Source: Sphingopyxis sp. Root154 (GTDB taxonomy: Bacteria > Pseudomonadota > Alphaproteobacteria > Sphingomonadales > Sphingomonadaceae). Taken from it: 64,000 bases of DNA. Positions 1-7,635 of this stretch are shown piece by piece. The stretch's first letter is position 1. Each line of letters starts with the position of its first letter. The notes under the pieces were generated by a model. That model did not search any database. It had not been told where the DNA came from and saw nothing but the letters and a program-made list of their open reading frames with translations. The stretch spans positions 1 through 64,000 of the forward strand of contig NZ_LMGI01000001.1 of the NCBI RefSeq assembly GCF_001427105.1, read 5' to 3'. The position numbers and the translations under genes are program-made.

Positions 1-275
1 CGTCGAACCTGATCATTTCGGGCCGCTATATCCTGCAACCCGAAGTGATGCGCGTGCTCGAAAAACAGGAAAAGGGCGCGGGCGGCGAAATCCAGCTAAC
101 CGACGCGATGGCGACGATGATCGGCAACCAGCCCTTCCACGCCGTCACCTTCGACGGCGCGCGTTACGACTGCGGATCGAAGGCGGGCTATATTCAGGCC
201 AATCTCGCGGTCGCGCTTGAACGGCCCGACATAGCGAACGAAGTCAGGGCGTTCCTTGTCGCCAAGCTGAGCTAA
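1..275 (+). CDS. galU: UTP-glucose-1-phosphate uridylyltransferase, C-terminal part
   Basis: The reading frame is already open at base 3 and ends at TAA 273-275, so only the last 90 or so residues are in the window. The translated piece has the GalU C-terminal signature: SGRYILQP, then GAGGEIQLTDA, then the F-DG-RYDCGSKAGYIQAN segment that closes the nucleotide-sugar pocket. The family joins UTP and glucose-1-phosphate to give UDP-glucose in the cytoplasm. That product feeds galE and ugd further along this window and the EPS locus beyond. No terminator is obvious after the stop. Identification is firm; the N-terminal half cannot be judged. Confidence 0.93.
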   Translation, partial: SNLIISGRYILQPEVMRVLEKQEKGAGGEIQLTDAMATMIGNQPFHAVTFDGARYDCGSKAGYIQANLAVALERPDIANEVRAFLVAKLS

Positions 276-454
276 ACACCTCCGCTTTTTTCCGAACGCT
301 CAAGAAACCGGACAGGCGTCAAAAGCGAGAAGCGCGGCACTAGCCGCAGTTTCGAGTGATCTCGCGCACGTAAACCTGTGGTGTGCACCTGCCATTTACC
401 GTAAGTGTCGTTGAACCAGCGGTCGGGAACATCCTCCGCTACCGAGGCGCGTCG

Positions 455-1129
455 ATGGTTTTAACCGCACACCTGGAATTTTACGAAAGCGCGCACGGCA
501 AGCGCATGCTGCTTACGCTTCATGAGCAATCGGAGGCTAAAGACCTGCCGGGCGAACTCGCCAAAATTCATTTGGCGACGCCGTCGGGTCTGATCATCGA
601 AGCTGACCGTCCAGCGACCGCAGACGATCATCTGGAAGTCGAATTCTCTCCAGACGTACGGGTAACCGCCCGAGTCCTTTGGAAGAGTGGCAAGCTATTC
701 GGCTGCGAATTTGAAAATCTGACCACCGATACGGTGAGTACCGCGCCGCTACATGACGAAGAACTCCCGCCCCAGAATTTCAGACGAAGACGCAACGACA
801 CGGCTTTGTCGAATTCTGCAGGAGAAACACTGGGAAGCAAAATGCGGAGTCTTCGGTCCCAGCACGGCATGATGCAGGACGACATCGCCGCCAGCCTAGG
901 CGTCAGCGTTGCGTCCGTGAGCAACTGGGAGACCGACCGATCGTTTCCTAAGCGTGGAAGACTGGTCGATCTCGCTAAGCTTTTGGGCGTGCCGGCGGGA
1001 GATCTCGCGTCATTTTATGTCGAGGAGCAAATTATCGACGAGCAAGACAAGCTTGCCTCAGTCCGTACTGAAATCGCCACCATTCTTGGTGTCGAAACTG
1101 CACAGATTAAGATTCTTGTCGAACATTGA
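455..1129 (+). CDS. PilZ-like / XRE helix-turn-helix fusion regulator
   Basis: I chose the ATG at 455 because GAGG lies 8 bases upstream; an open frame continues to an ATG at 383 but has no good ribosome site. The 224-residue product has a PilZ-like beta domain at about residues 15-90. A loop LATPSGLII stands where PilZ has D-x-S-x-x-G, and the upstream RxxxR is not visible. An RRRR linker follows, then an XRE/Cro-type helix-turn-helix at about 126-186 (QDDIAASLGVSVASVSNWE), then a short helical tail. XRE domains bind DNA. PilZ domains often bind cyclic-di-GMP, but the missing arginines make that doubtful here. It stands alone, with galU upstream and a convergent gene downstream. Domain calls are good; the ligand is unknown. 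Confidence 0.8.
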   Translation: MVLTAHLEFYESAHGKRMLLTLHEQSEAKDLPGELAKIHLATPSGLIIEADRPATADDHLEVEFSPDVRVTARVLWKSGKLFGCEFENLTTDTVSTAPLHDEELPPQNFRRRRNDTALSNSAGETLGSKMRSLRSQHGMMQDDIAASLGVSVASVSNWETDRSFPKRGRLVDLAKLLGVPAGDLASFYVEEQIIDEQDKLASVRTEIATILGVETAQIKILVEH

Positions 1130-1225
1130 CCTCACCAACTAGTCCCATGTGACGGAACGCAGCCACCAATAGAACAAGCCGGGCTAACATTGAGTTTGGT
1201 TTGCGACGATCCTCTTTAGGAACAT

Positions 1226-1246
1226 GGCTCGAAAGAAGGTCGAGCC
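1226..1246. other. Small inverted repeat downstream of the PilZ/XRE gene
   Basis: GGCTCGA at 1226-1232 is the exact reverse complement of TCGAGCC at 1240-1246, with a 7-base loop. There is no T-run on either side, so it is a weak candidate for a transcription end or an operator. The rest of 1130-1345 shows no gene. Confidence 0.25.
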
Positions 1247-1345
1247 AAGAACCTGGGCGAAAGGAATGCCCGACTCCCTGTTAACCAAATCAAGATCAGC
1301 GGCGGCATTACTCAAAGGAAGCCGCCGGATGCAATTTCATTCAGG

Positions 1346-1379
1346 CAAAAAAAGAGGCGGCCATAAATGGCCGCCTCTC
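1346..1379 (-). terminator. Rho-independent terminator of the PEP-CTERM gene
   Basis: An 11-bp perfect stem (1353-1363 with 1368-1378) closes a 4-base loop. On the minus strand it is followed by seven U residues (A-run 1347-1353 on the plus strand). It lies about 20 bases past the stop codon of the leftward PEP-CTERM gene, exactly where its terminator is expected. Confidence 0.9.
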
Positions 1380-1397
1380 TTCAAATGGTCTGCAATG

Positions 1398-2045
1398 TCA
1401 GGCGTAGCGAACCGAAACCTGAGGACGACGACGGCGCATGCCGAAGCCAACCGCGGCGAAGCCGATCATCATCAACGCCCAAGTCGCGGGTTCCGGAACC
1501 GCATTGATGGCGAAGTTATCCGTCTCAAACGCATTCGACGTCGAGCTCAGCCGTAGCGTCGTGAAAGCGGTCTGGCTACCGTCGGTCAGATTGAAGCGGA
1601 CGACCGGGTTCAAGTTCGGATCCGTCTGGCTGCCATTCGCAGGGTTGAAGATATCCGACCCCGTGAAGCTCGCCAGGACGTTGCCACCTACGTCGAGAAA
1701 CTCGAGCAGGTTGTAAGCGTCGACCGAACCCCAGATGAAGCTGATGTTCGAAATATTTCCGAACGACGAGAGATCCAAGTTACCGGGCGACCCATCGGCC
1801 GGGCTAACAGTCCAAAAGCTGCCGCTGCTGCCGAAGGGCTGAGCACTGACGCCGCTCACACTGGTATTCGTTACGAGGCCGCCCGAAACGGGAGCCGGCG
1901 ATTCAAAGTCATACGTGGGCGCCGGACCGGAATAAACCGCCGTGCCCGGCGTCACGGAACCGAGGGTAATTGCGGCGCTTGCGGCCGCGGGAAGAGCCAT
2001 TGTTGCCGTTGCAGCAAGCAAGGTCTTAATTAGTAAAGTTCGCAT
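1398..2045 (-). CDS. PEP-CTERM sorting domain-containing exported protein
   Basis: The 215-residue product has a Sec signal peptide (residues 1-24, cleavage near ASA-A) and a beta-rich low-complexity body full of G, S, T, N and F. It ends with a typical PEP-CTERM tail: VPEPATWALMMIGFAAVGFG followed by RRRR. In this family the PEP motif, membrane helix and arginine cluster are recognised by an exosortase (EpsH/XrtA type), which anchors or releases the protein at the cell envelope, often along with EPS. The PEPxTWAxMxxGF form is characteristic of sphingomonads. AGGGAG lies 8 bases before the ATG, and a terminator follows. No exosortase gene is in the window. The function of the body is unknown. 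Confidence 0.9.
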   Translation of the reverse strand: MRTLLIKTLLAATATMALPAAASAAITLGSVTPGTAVYSGPAPTYDFESPAPVSGGLVTNTSVSGVSAQPFGSSGSFWTVSPADGSPGNLDLSSFGNISNISFIWGSVDAYNLLEFLDVGGNVLASFTGSDIFNPANGSQTDPNLNPVVRFNLTDGSQTAFTTLRLSSTSNAFETDNFAINAVPEPATWALMMIGFAAVGFGMRRRRPQVSVRYA

Positions 2046-2363
2046 CGTTCGTAGCTCCCTAGATTAAAGGCGATAACCCGCGCGACTCGCCTGATTGCGT
2101 TACGTGTTTAGTAAGATTTAACCAAAACGTTCGAATATGCGAATCAAAAATATGCCCCGGAACGGGACATGCCGGATGCCCGTTGCCGAAAACGGCGCAG
2201 TCGCTGGGGGCTTGGCGACAGCGGCAGCGAAAATGGCCAACGAATTCGACAGCACCGCGACTTGCGCTTTTGTTACGAACGGTTCCCGGGCAGCAGCTTC
2301 CCGTCAACGGACAATCAGCATTCTTTGACAAAGCGGGACGCGGAGCCCCGTGACGGCCTGCTA
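2046..2363. other. Gene-free stretch upstream of the PEP-CTERM gene
   Basis: About 320 bases separate two leftward genes. I see no convincing coding sequence here; the short open frames on both strands have no family features. The segment nearest 2045-2140 is A+T-richer than its surroundings and should carry the PEP-CTERM promoter. I looked for a sigma-54 box (TGGC-N-TTGC), which regulates some PEP-CTERM genes, and did not find a clear one. Confidence 0.5.
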
Positions 2364-2945
2364 TCAATCGCGGAGCGACCCTCGATTGTGCGGCGCCCCC
2401 GGGCGCTTCCTGGTATAAAGCAGCGACGCTGCCGCAATCAGCAGGATTCCGGCCATCTCTTGAAAAGAGCCCAGAGGAAACTCGGTCGCACCTCGGCCAA
2501 GGATGTCGTCAAGATGATGGAATGACGCGGCCCGTAAAAGAATGAAGAGCGCGATGAAGACGAGTCCGCCGAGGGCAAGACGTACGCTGTAATGCATTCG
2601 CCGCGTCAACCAGAGTATCGCCGAACCGAAAACTACGGCGCCGATCGCCAAAGCCACGACAAAAATATACTGAATCTTGCGATGATCAGCATACCAGCCA
2701 TTTGCCTTGGCATGGGCGCGTCCGATCATGGTCAGAAGTGTCTGCAAATCGAGGAGCTCGTTGATTCCAAGAAAGAGCAGAAGAACCGCCGTGAGCCGCC
2801 AGAACATATTCTCGCGCGAATTTCGCTGAAGCCATGCGTGCTGTGCGGCGCGCGAGCACAGTATCGCTGCCAGGAGATAGGCCGTGACCGTTATCCAATC
2901 CGCCACATCAGCATGTGCAATCGATGCTTGCCAATCGCCTATCAT
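2364..2945 (-). CDS. Integral membrane protein of unknown function
   Basis: The 193-residue product has four to five predicted membrane helices, at about residues 17-33, 50-65, 94-113, 122-140 and 163-178. Short charged loops separate them. A conserved-looking segment RKIQYIFV and a loop HHLDDIL stand between helices. No catalytic or transport motif is recognisable. The start ATG at 2945 has only a weak ribosome site. It runs in the same direction as the PEP-CTERM gene but is 318 bases away, so it need not be co-transcribed. The clear hydrophobic pattern and high third-position G+C support a real gene. Confidence 0.6.
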   Translation of the reverse strand: MIGDWQASIAHADVADWITVTAYLLAAILCSRAAQHAWLQRNSRENMFWRLTAVLLLFLGINELLDLQTLLTMIGRAHAKANGWYADHRKIQYIFVVALAIGAVVFGSAILWLTRRMHYSVRLALGGLVFIALFILLRAASFHHLDDILGRGATEFPLGSFQEMAGILLIAAASLLYTRKRPGAPHNRGSLRD

Positions 2946-3277
2946 CAGGCGCGTCGTTCGGGCGCTATATGGTTCATAAGATTAAAGCATAGTTTGGGGA
3001 CCGATCGGCGCAACCATTCACGACCGTCGCCAGCTGCATCCGCCCAACAAGTTGTCGGTGCTGTCGATCGGACATGCTGTCCGCTCGGCGAAGATGTCAC
3101 CGAGACACTCGAAGCAATCCCGGTCCGATGGAAGGTGGGCCAGACTGCCCGCGCGGGATCAGCTGCCGTGCCCGCGATAAAATCACGCAGCCGCTAGCCT
3201 CCTTCCACGTCACCCCGCACGGCAATGTGCCAAATTTTTTTACCCGCCCATCTCGGTATCGCGCTCTGGCGAAAGTT

Positions 3278-3829
3278 ATGCGCCGTCTAGAAGTGCCGCT
3301 CTCGATCAAGCGTGACCGGCTTCATACCACCATCCAGATCGCGATGGGTTGGACCGACAGCCATCTCTACGAGTTCCGCTTCGCAGGCGGCGCCGCGTTC
3401 GGCGTTCCGGACCCCGACTATATTTCCAACACGAGCGACGCCCGCAAGGCGACGCTGGGCGCCGCGCTCGAAGACTGCGGCGCCAGGTCCTTACACTACG
3501 TCTATGATTTTGGCGACTATTGGGATCATATCGTCAGCGTAGAACGGATCGAAACCGGCGAGTCGGGTTTTCCTTATCCGTCACTCCTCGCCGCGACAGG
3601 CCAATGCCCCACCGAAGATGTGGGCGGTCCAACAGGCTATCTCCAATATCTCGAAGCACTCGCCGATCCCGAACACCCTGAGCATGAAGACCTGCTCGGA
3701 TGGGGACCGGCTGATTTTGACCCCAACGAAGTCAATGACGCCGACATTGCAATCCGGCTCCCCCGTACGTCGACGGTCGCTATTAATCGCCTGGAACATC
3801 GTAAGTTAAGCTCCCCTTGCAGTGAATGA
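3278..3829 (+). CDS. pRiA4b ORF-3-like domain protein, 5'-truncated
   Basis: From the ATG at 3278 the product reads RRLEVPLSI, then HTTIQIAMGWTDSHLYEF, then YVYDFGDYWDH. These are hallmark segments of the plasmid pRiA4b ORF-3-like family, found on plasmids and mobile elements and of unknown biochemical role. Family members normally have about 15-20 residues ahead of RRLEVP, including an I-PPIW motif. Here that stretch is missing, and the open frame upstream (back to 3074) encodes unrelated sequence. The C-terminal end also departs from the family after DFDPNEV. The gene therefore looks like a remnant that lost its 5' end. Flanking DNA on both sides is non-coding, which fits decay. It could still give a shortened protein of 183 residues. 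Confidence 0.65.
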   Translation: MRRLEVPLSIKRDRLHTTIQIAMGWTDSHLYEFRFAGGAAFGVPDPDYISNTSDARKATLGAALEDCGARSLHYVYDFGDYWDHIVSVERIETGESGFPYPSLLAATGQCPTEDVGGPTGYLQYLEALADPEHPEHEDLLGWGPADFDPNEVNDADIAIRLPRTSTVAINRLEHRKLSSPCSE

Positions 3830-4131
3830 ACCTTGGGGGTCAGCTCCTACACATCGGCTGAATAGTGCCCATCCGGTCAACGCAGCGCGTGGATCATCCC
3901 TGCTGAATCATCGTGGGAGCGGCCCGATTCTGGCCCAGCAGTGTGGCAATTACGGCGCCCTATGCCCGAGCACAGCCACGGTCCGTGGCGTCGGGAGACT
4001 TTGAGCGAGCTGCCGAGGTGGGGATCATCTGCCCCCTACTCCGAAAGTGGTAGGAACCTGTAATAGGTCTATCGGTTAACACGACTAGCCGCATCCTGCT
4101 TGCCCGCGCTCGCGGGATGGGGTGAAAAGGG

Positions 4132-4157
4132 GGGCGGCAGGGGTGACCCTGTCGCCC
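4132..4157 (+). repeat. GNRA-capped hairpin, copy 1
   Basis: An 11-base arm beginning GGGCGGCAGGG pairs with CCCTGTCGCCC around a GTGA loop, with a single G-U pair. The 26-base element matches the copy at 4398-4423 at 24 of 26 positions. No T-run follows this copy. It may be a repeat of the REP type or a structured RNA element. Confidence 0.65.
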
Positions 4158-4397
4158 TCACCTTGCCTATTCTCGTCGGTGTGCCACCATTTATCAGGCA
4201 TTCTCCTCCACCTGATTGAACCCTTAACGCAGCAAGCCGCTCGATACCTGCTTTTCGATTTTGCCGGCTTCGCTGCTCACAAAGGCGCCTGGCCATACGC
4301 GATCAGCACTGCAGATTAAGTGAAGTTATCAATTGTGCAGTTGGTCACACGATAGAAATGAAATCGCATGTAAGATGATCAGGCGATCCGCGCATTA

Positions 4398-4423
4398 GGG
4401 CGGCAGGGGTAACTCTGTCGCCC
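4398..4423 (+). repeat. GNRA-capped hairpin, copy 2, terminator-like
   Basis: The same 26-base fold as at 4132-4157. The two differences are in the loop (GTAA for GTGA) and in one stem base, where C becomes T and pairing is kept as G-U. TTTTCTGT follows directly, so this copy also qualifies as a weak Rho-independent terminator for plus-strand transcription. Confidence 0.65.
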
Positions 4424-4459
4424 TTTTCTGTCGAGCGCTTCGGCAGCTCTGTCCGCCTT

Positions 4460-4696
4460 GTGAGTCAAGAACCGAACTGGAAAGAGCGCGCTGACGCGGC
4501 CGATTGCTGGCTGTTATTGGCCGTCGTGGCTGGCGCTTTCATAGCGGGGCTTATTGCTGCTCTCATCTGGGCGGCTGCGGCACGTCCCGATCGGCATCGC
4601 TCGGCGTTTAGCCGAACCGTAGTTGCTATTCCCGCTGCATGTGGTGGTTTGCCTAAAGTCGCGTCACAGCCAAGTAACGAAGGATGGAGCCCATAA
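4460..4696 (+). CDS. Small single-helix membrane protein, doubtful
   Basis: A GTG start opens a 78-residue frame. It has a charged N-terminus (SQEPNWKERADAAD), one strongly hydrophobic helix at about residues 16-41 and a polar tail. There is no recognisable family and no strong ribosome site, and an equally long frame lies on the opposite strand (4465-4701). The polar-helix-polar layout makes it believable as a small membrane protein, but it may be chance. Confidence 0.28.
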   Translation: MSQEPNWKERADAADCWLLLAVVAGAFIAGLIAALIWAAAARPDRHRSAFSRTVVAIPAACGGLPKVASQPSNEGWSP

Positions 4697-4768
4697 GACA
4701 TCTCGTCGCTTTAGTGGCCAGCATGACTTGATCCTCGCCGAGTGAACTAAGGATGTGGCGGGTTGGCG

Positions 4769-5287
4769 CTAAATATCGGAACCGAAAACTGTCGGCTTCA
4801 TGGCGACGAGTTTCCGGTTGATTTCAGCCATTCTGGTTTCCAATGACATCCACTCTGGGCGGAGCTTGGCTCCATCGCCAAATTCCGAACGAAGCCGGGC
4901 CTGCGCATCGATCATAATGTCTCGGCTGCGTATCAGGCCGTCCCACTTCTCTTTTGCAAGTTCGCGAGAGTGGATGGGTGCTCGCATGCCCACAACTACC
5001 TGACGCTCAAGGGCATCTCGGCGCGCCGTCAGATCGATTGCTTCGCCCACCGTATCAGGCGCTTCACCCTCAGTGTTCAGGAGCGGTTGGCCGCAATAGC
5101 TGGCAGACTTGACATGGTGCTTTACGACATAATTGACAAAAGCGGCGCCGTCTTGCGGACCAAGTTGATCTCGGATCGTTCGAACCGTCTGCATGTCGCT
5201 CAAGTCGATCTCAGACAATGTAATGTTTCTTGCTTCGGGCGCACACCCCCCGAGCAGACTAACGAAAAGCAGAAAAGTTCGAGTCAT
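4769..5287 (-). CDS. Predicted lipoprotein of unknown function
   Basis: The 172-residue product begins with a short signal peptide ending in the lipobox LLGGC (Cys 15). This predicts cleavage and lipidation by Lgt/Lsp and anchoring in the periplasm. The mature part is hydrophilic and mostly helical, with a basic/acidic alternation from about residue 85 onward suggesting a coiled coil (LTARRDALERQ, then METRMAEINRKL-like heptads). I recognise no domain. The ATG at 5287 is the natural start because the signal peptide begins there. Upstream and downstream regions are non-coding, so it is probably transcribed alone. Confidence 0.65.
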   Translation of the reverse strand: MTRTFLLFVSLLGGCAPEARNITLSEIDLSDMQTVRTIRDQLGPQDGAAFVNYVVKHHVKSASYCGQPLLNTEGEAPDTVGEAIDLTARRDALERQVVVGMRAPIHSRELAKEKWDGLIRSRDIMIDAQARLRSEFGDGAKLRPEWMSLETRMAEINRKLVAMKPTVFGSDI

Positions 5288-5845
5288 GGCGAATCCTTCA
5301 AGCCCACCTGCCTAGCTCATCAAGGTTAATAAAAACGAGCCGCGGGTCGGAGCCCGGTTGATAGCGACGAGATTCTTTGGTGCCGGGCCTGGTAATGGAT
5401 TGGGCTGCCACCATCATACGACATGAAGCTGACGAGCCGCGGCGATACATAAAACCCACAGGCTGAATGCAGTTCGTCCTCCGCCGAAAAGCATGAGCCG
5501 CCAGACAAGCGATAAAGGGACGAACTGGAGCTTTCTGACTGAGGCAAGCTTCGAGATGCAGATGCGCGTCCCAATGTTAACCGCGCGGCGCACTTCCTCG
5601 AAACCTTGCGCGACATTCGCCGAAGCGGGCCAGTGCCGGCGTTTCGATCGTGGAAGGCAGAGGCGCGCGGCTTTTACTCCAAATTAGCGTTTGCCTGACA
5701 ATATTGCGCGAGGGGTCGCGGATCCAAGATTACTTGTGTCGATCGCTCCGGCTTGTTCCGTGACGCTTGCTGTCGCGGCTGCAAAGGGGCGGCGAATATT
5801 AATAGTTCGGAATCGCTGCATAAATATTTGCAATCGAGGAAACCT
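5288..5845. other. Gene-free stretch before the first DUF1996 gene
   Basis: About 560 bases with only short frames that lack family features; a 96-residue minus-strand frame (5326-5616) is compositionally odd and not convincing. The last 80 bases before 5846 are A+T-rich (around 5800-5830) and probably hold the promoter of the DUF1996 lipoprotein gene. Confidence 0.45.
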
Positions 5846-7033
5846 ATGCGCCGTTTTGTTTTAGTATCCGCTTTTGCTCTCGCGACCGCATCCTGCGGCG
5901 GCGGAGGTTCCGGAAGCAGCAGTGATGCAGCCCCCTCGGTCGTGCTGCCGCCACCGCCGTCCGCACCGCCGACAACTCCGACACCGACACCGCCGCCTGC
6001 GGGTTCAGTAGGGGCTGATGCAGGCGCGGCAGCGCAAAGCGTTACCGCGGTCGCGAGTAACTTCGATCCGATGAGCGAACTGTTGTCGGCTTCGCTGCCC
6101 CCAACTGCGGCACCCGATGTCGTGGGAGCGTTTCGCTTCATCTGCATGCCCGGACAGCTCAAGGCTGACGACCCGATCGTCTATCCTGGACAGCCGGGAA
6201 GGAGCCACTTGCACCAATTCTTCGGCAACGACACCGCCGATGCCTATTCAACTTACGCCTCGCTGCGCGCAGCCGGCAACTCGACATGCATGTCACCGGT
6301 GAACCGGTCAGCCTATTGGGTTCCTGCTCTGCTTAATGGCAAAGGTCAGGTAGTCCGGCCCGACTATGTGACCATTTATTACAAGCGACGCCCGAAGTCG
6401 GACCCGATCGTGTCCGATCCCACTCACCCGCAGTACCAGGGGAAGGCGACTAATCTTCCTAACGGCCTGAGGTTCATCTTTGGGCGCGACATGCTCAACC
6501 TGGGCGACGCACCGACAGGCAAGCTGCACTTCGCCTGTGATGGGCCAGTACCCTATACCCCTCAGGACTGGTCGAACTTCGAGGACGCTCAACGGGGCTG
6601 TCCTGTGGGCAACCGAATTGGGGCCCGAATGAGCGCACCGGATTGCTGGGACGGAAAAAACCTGGACAGTCCCGATCACCGAAGTCATGTTTCCTATGGT
6701 TCCTACGGAAACTGGGGCTATCTGAAGTGCCCGACAACCCATCCTTTTGTCATACCGTCTTTCACCATTGGCGTTTGGTATACTCAGGCTGCCGGAGAAA
6801 CTTACGCGTTCGTCTCCGATCACATGGACACATCGCCAACGCACAAGCGCGGCGACACATTTCATTCAGACTTCTTCATGGCATGGGATCCGATCGTTCA
6901 CGAACTTTGGGAGAAGAACTGTCTCGACAAAATGCTGAATTGCTCGACTGGTGATCTCGGCAACGGCCAGAGAATCAAGCAGAGCTGGGAAGCAAACTGG
7001 ACAGCGAATCCCCGCCTCGTGAGCCTCAATTAG
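5846..7033 (+). CDS. DUF1996 domain lipoprotein (paralogue A)
   Basis: The start ATG at 5846 has GAGGA five bases upstream and opens a lipoprotein signal with Cys 17 (LATASC-GGGG). A proline/threonine-rich spacer to about residue 85 is followed by a full DUF1996 domain to the end. Clear blocks include APDVVGAFRF, a GRSHLHQFFGN motif rich in His, NRSAYWVPALL and YYKRRP, then SDHMDTSP and FHSDFFMAW. Paired cysteines suggest disulfides outside the cytoplasm. DUF1996 occurs in fungi and bacteria; its activity is not known to me. The layout implies an outer-envelope anchor, a flexible stalk and a folded head. A paralogue lies 1.5 kb downstream with a methyltransferase between. Confidence 0.88.
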   Translation: MRRFVLVSAFALATASCGGGGSGSSSDAAPSVVLPPPPSAPPTTPTPTPPPAGSVGADAGAAAQSVTAVASNFDPMSELLSASLPPTAAPDVVGAFRFICMPGQLKADDPIVYPGQPGRSHLHQFFGNDTADAYSTYASLRAAGNSTCMSPVNRSAYWVPALLNGKGQVVRPDYVTIYYKRRPKSDPIVSDPTHPQYQGKATNLPNGLRFIFGRDMLNLGDAPTGKLHFACDGPVPYTPQDWSNFEDAQRGCPVGNRIGARMSAPDCWDGKNLDSPDHRSHVSYGSYGNWGYLKCPTTHPFVIPSFTIGVWYTQAAGETYAFVSDHMDTSPTHKRGDTFHSDFFMAWDPIVHELWEKNCLDKMLNCSTGDLGNGQRIKQSWEANWTANPRLVSLN

Positions 7034-7635
7034 GCAAAGTAGGCGCGGTCGCCAGCGGACGCGCGCAGTGACGCTGGTATGCGGTTCACGCTCGGCGTGC
7101 GCATGAATCCAATCTTGCTTAATTGAGCAGTGGAAGCGCGTATGTTCCGCTACCAAAATCAAACGGATCGCAGCAATCCATGATGGAGAGGGTGACGCAT
7201 TTATTTATCTTCCTGGCCGCTCTTGCTCAGACCTGAAATAATTGCGACCCGACAACCGACTCTTCCACGAGCATGGCCGCGAGATCGCAAGCGTTCGCGG
7301 CATGAGCGGCGCGCCAGCGTCTCGTAGGCGCCGTGATCGTCTCGCGGCAGCCTCGCCGCAGAATAGGATTGCTTACAGAATCTGCGGCCAGCGTCATTTT
7401 CGGCAGCGGTGAATTTGCTGGTAGCGTCGCGCGCTGGAGCGCCAACCCACGCTCGAACCATTGGGTCAATTACGTCCCATCAAACGGCGGACGGTGTGCC
7501 CGGCTACACCGAGAACGACGACGGCTTGCCCTTCTTGGTGCTGCGACCTTCTGTGGGGGATATGCTTGTCCGCTGCTGGTGTCGTCCCAATTATTGGCCG
7601 ATGACTTCTCCGCCGGGATATGGAAAACTATCCGC
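7034..7635. other. Gene-free stretch between DUF1996 A and the methyltransferase
   Basis: Six hundred bases with frames on both strands but no recognisable protein. The frame of the methyltransferase stays open back to 7333, yet that extension (rich in R, S and A) has no family match and ATG 7636 fits the conserved domain better. The promoter of the methyltransferase is probably in the last 100 bases. Confidence 0.4.

Larger units (their letters stand above)
3830..4459. other. Gene-free stretch with two near-identical hairpins
   Basis: These 630 bases contain no open frame with recognisable features on either strand. The notable content is the pair of GNRA-capped hairpins at 4132-4157 and 4398-4423, described separately. 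The stretch lies between a decayed plasmid-type gene and a small doubtful frame and looks like accessory debris. Confidence 0.5.

Noticed and set aside
5326..5616. 96-codon minus-strand frame
   Set aside because: Ser/Arg-rich product with no ribosome site and no family features.
7333..7635. N-terminal extension of the zinc-ribbon methyltransferase
   Set aside because: The frame is open but the added 101 residues are low-information Arg/Ser/Ala sequence, and ATG 7636 sits directly before the conserved domain.
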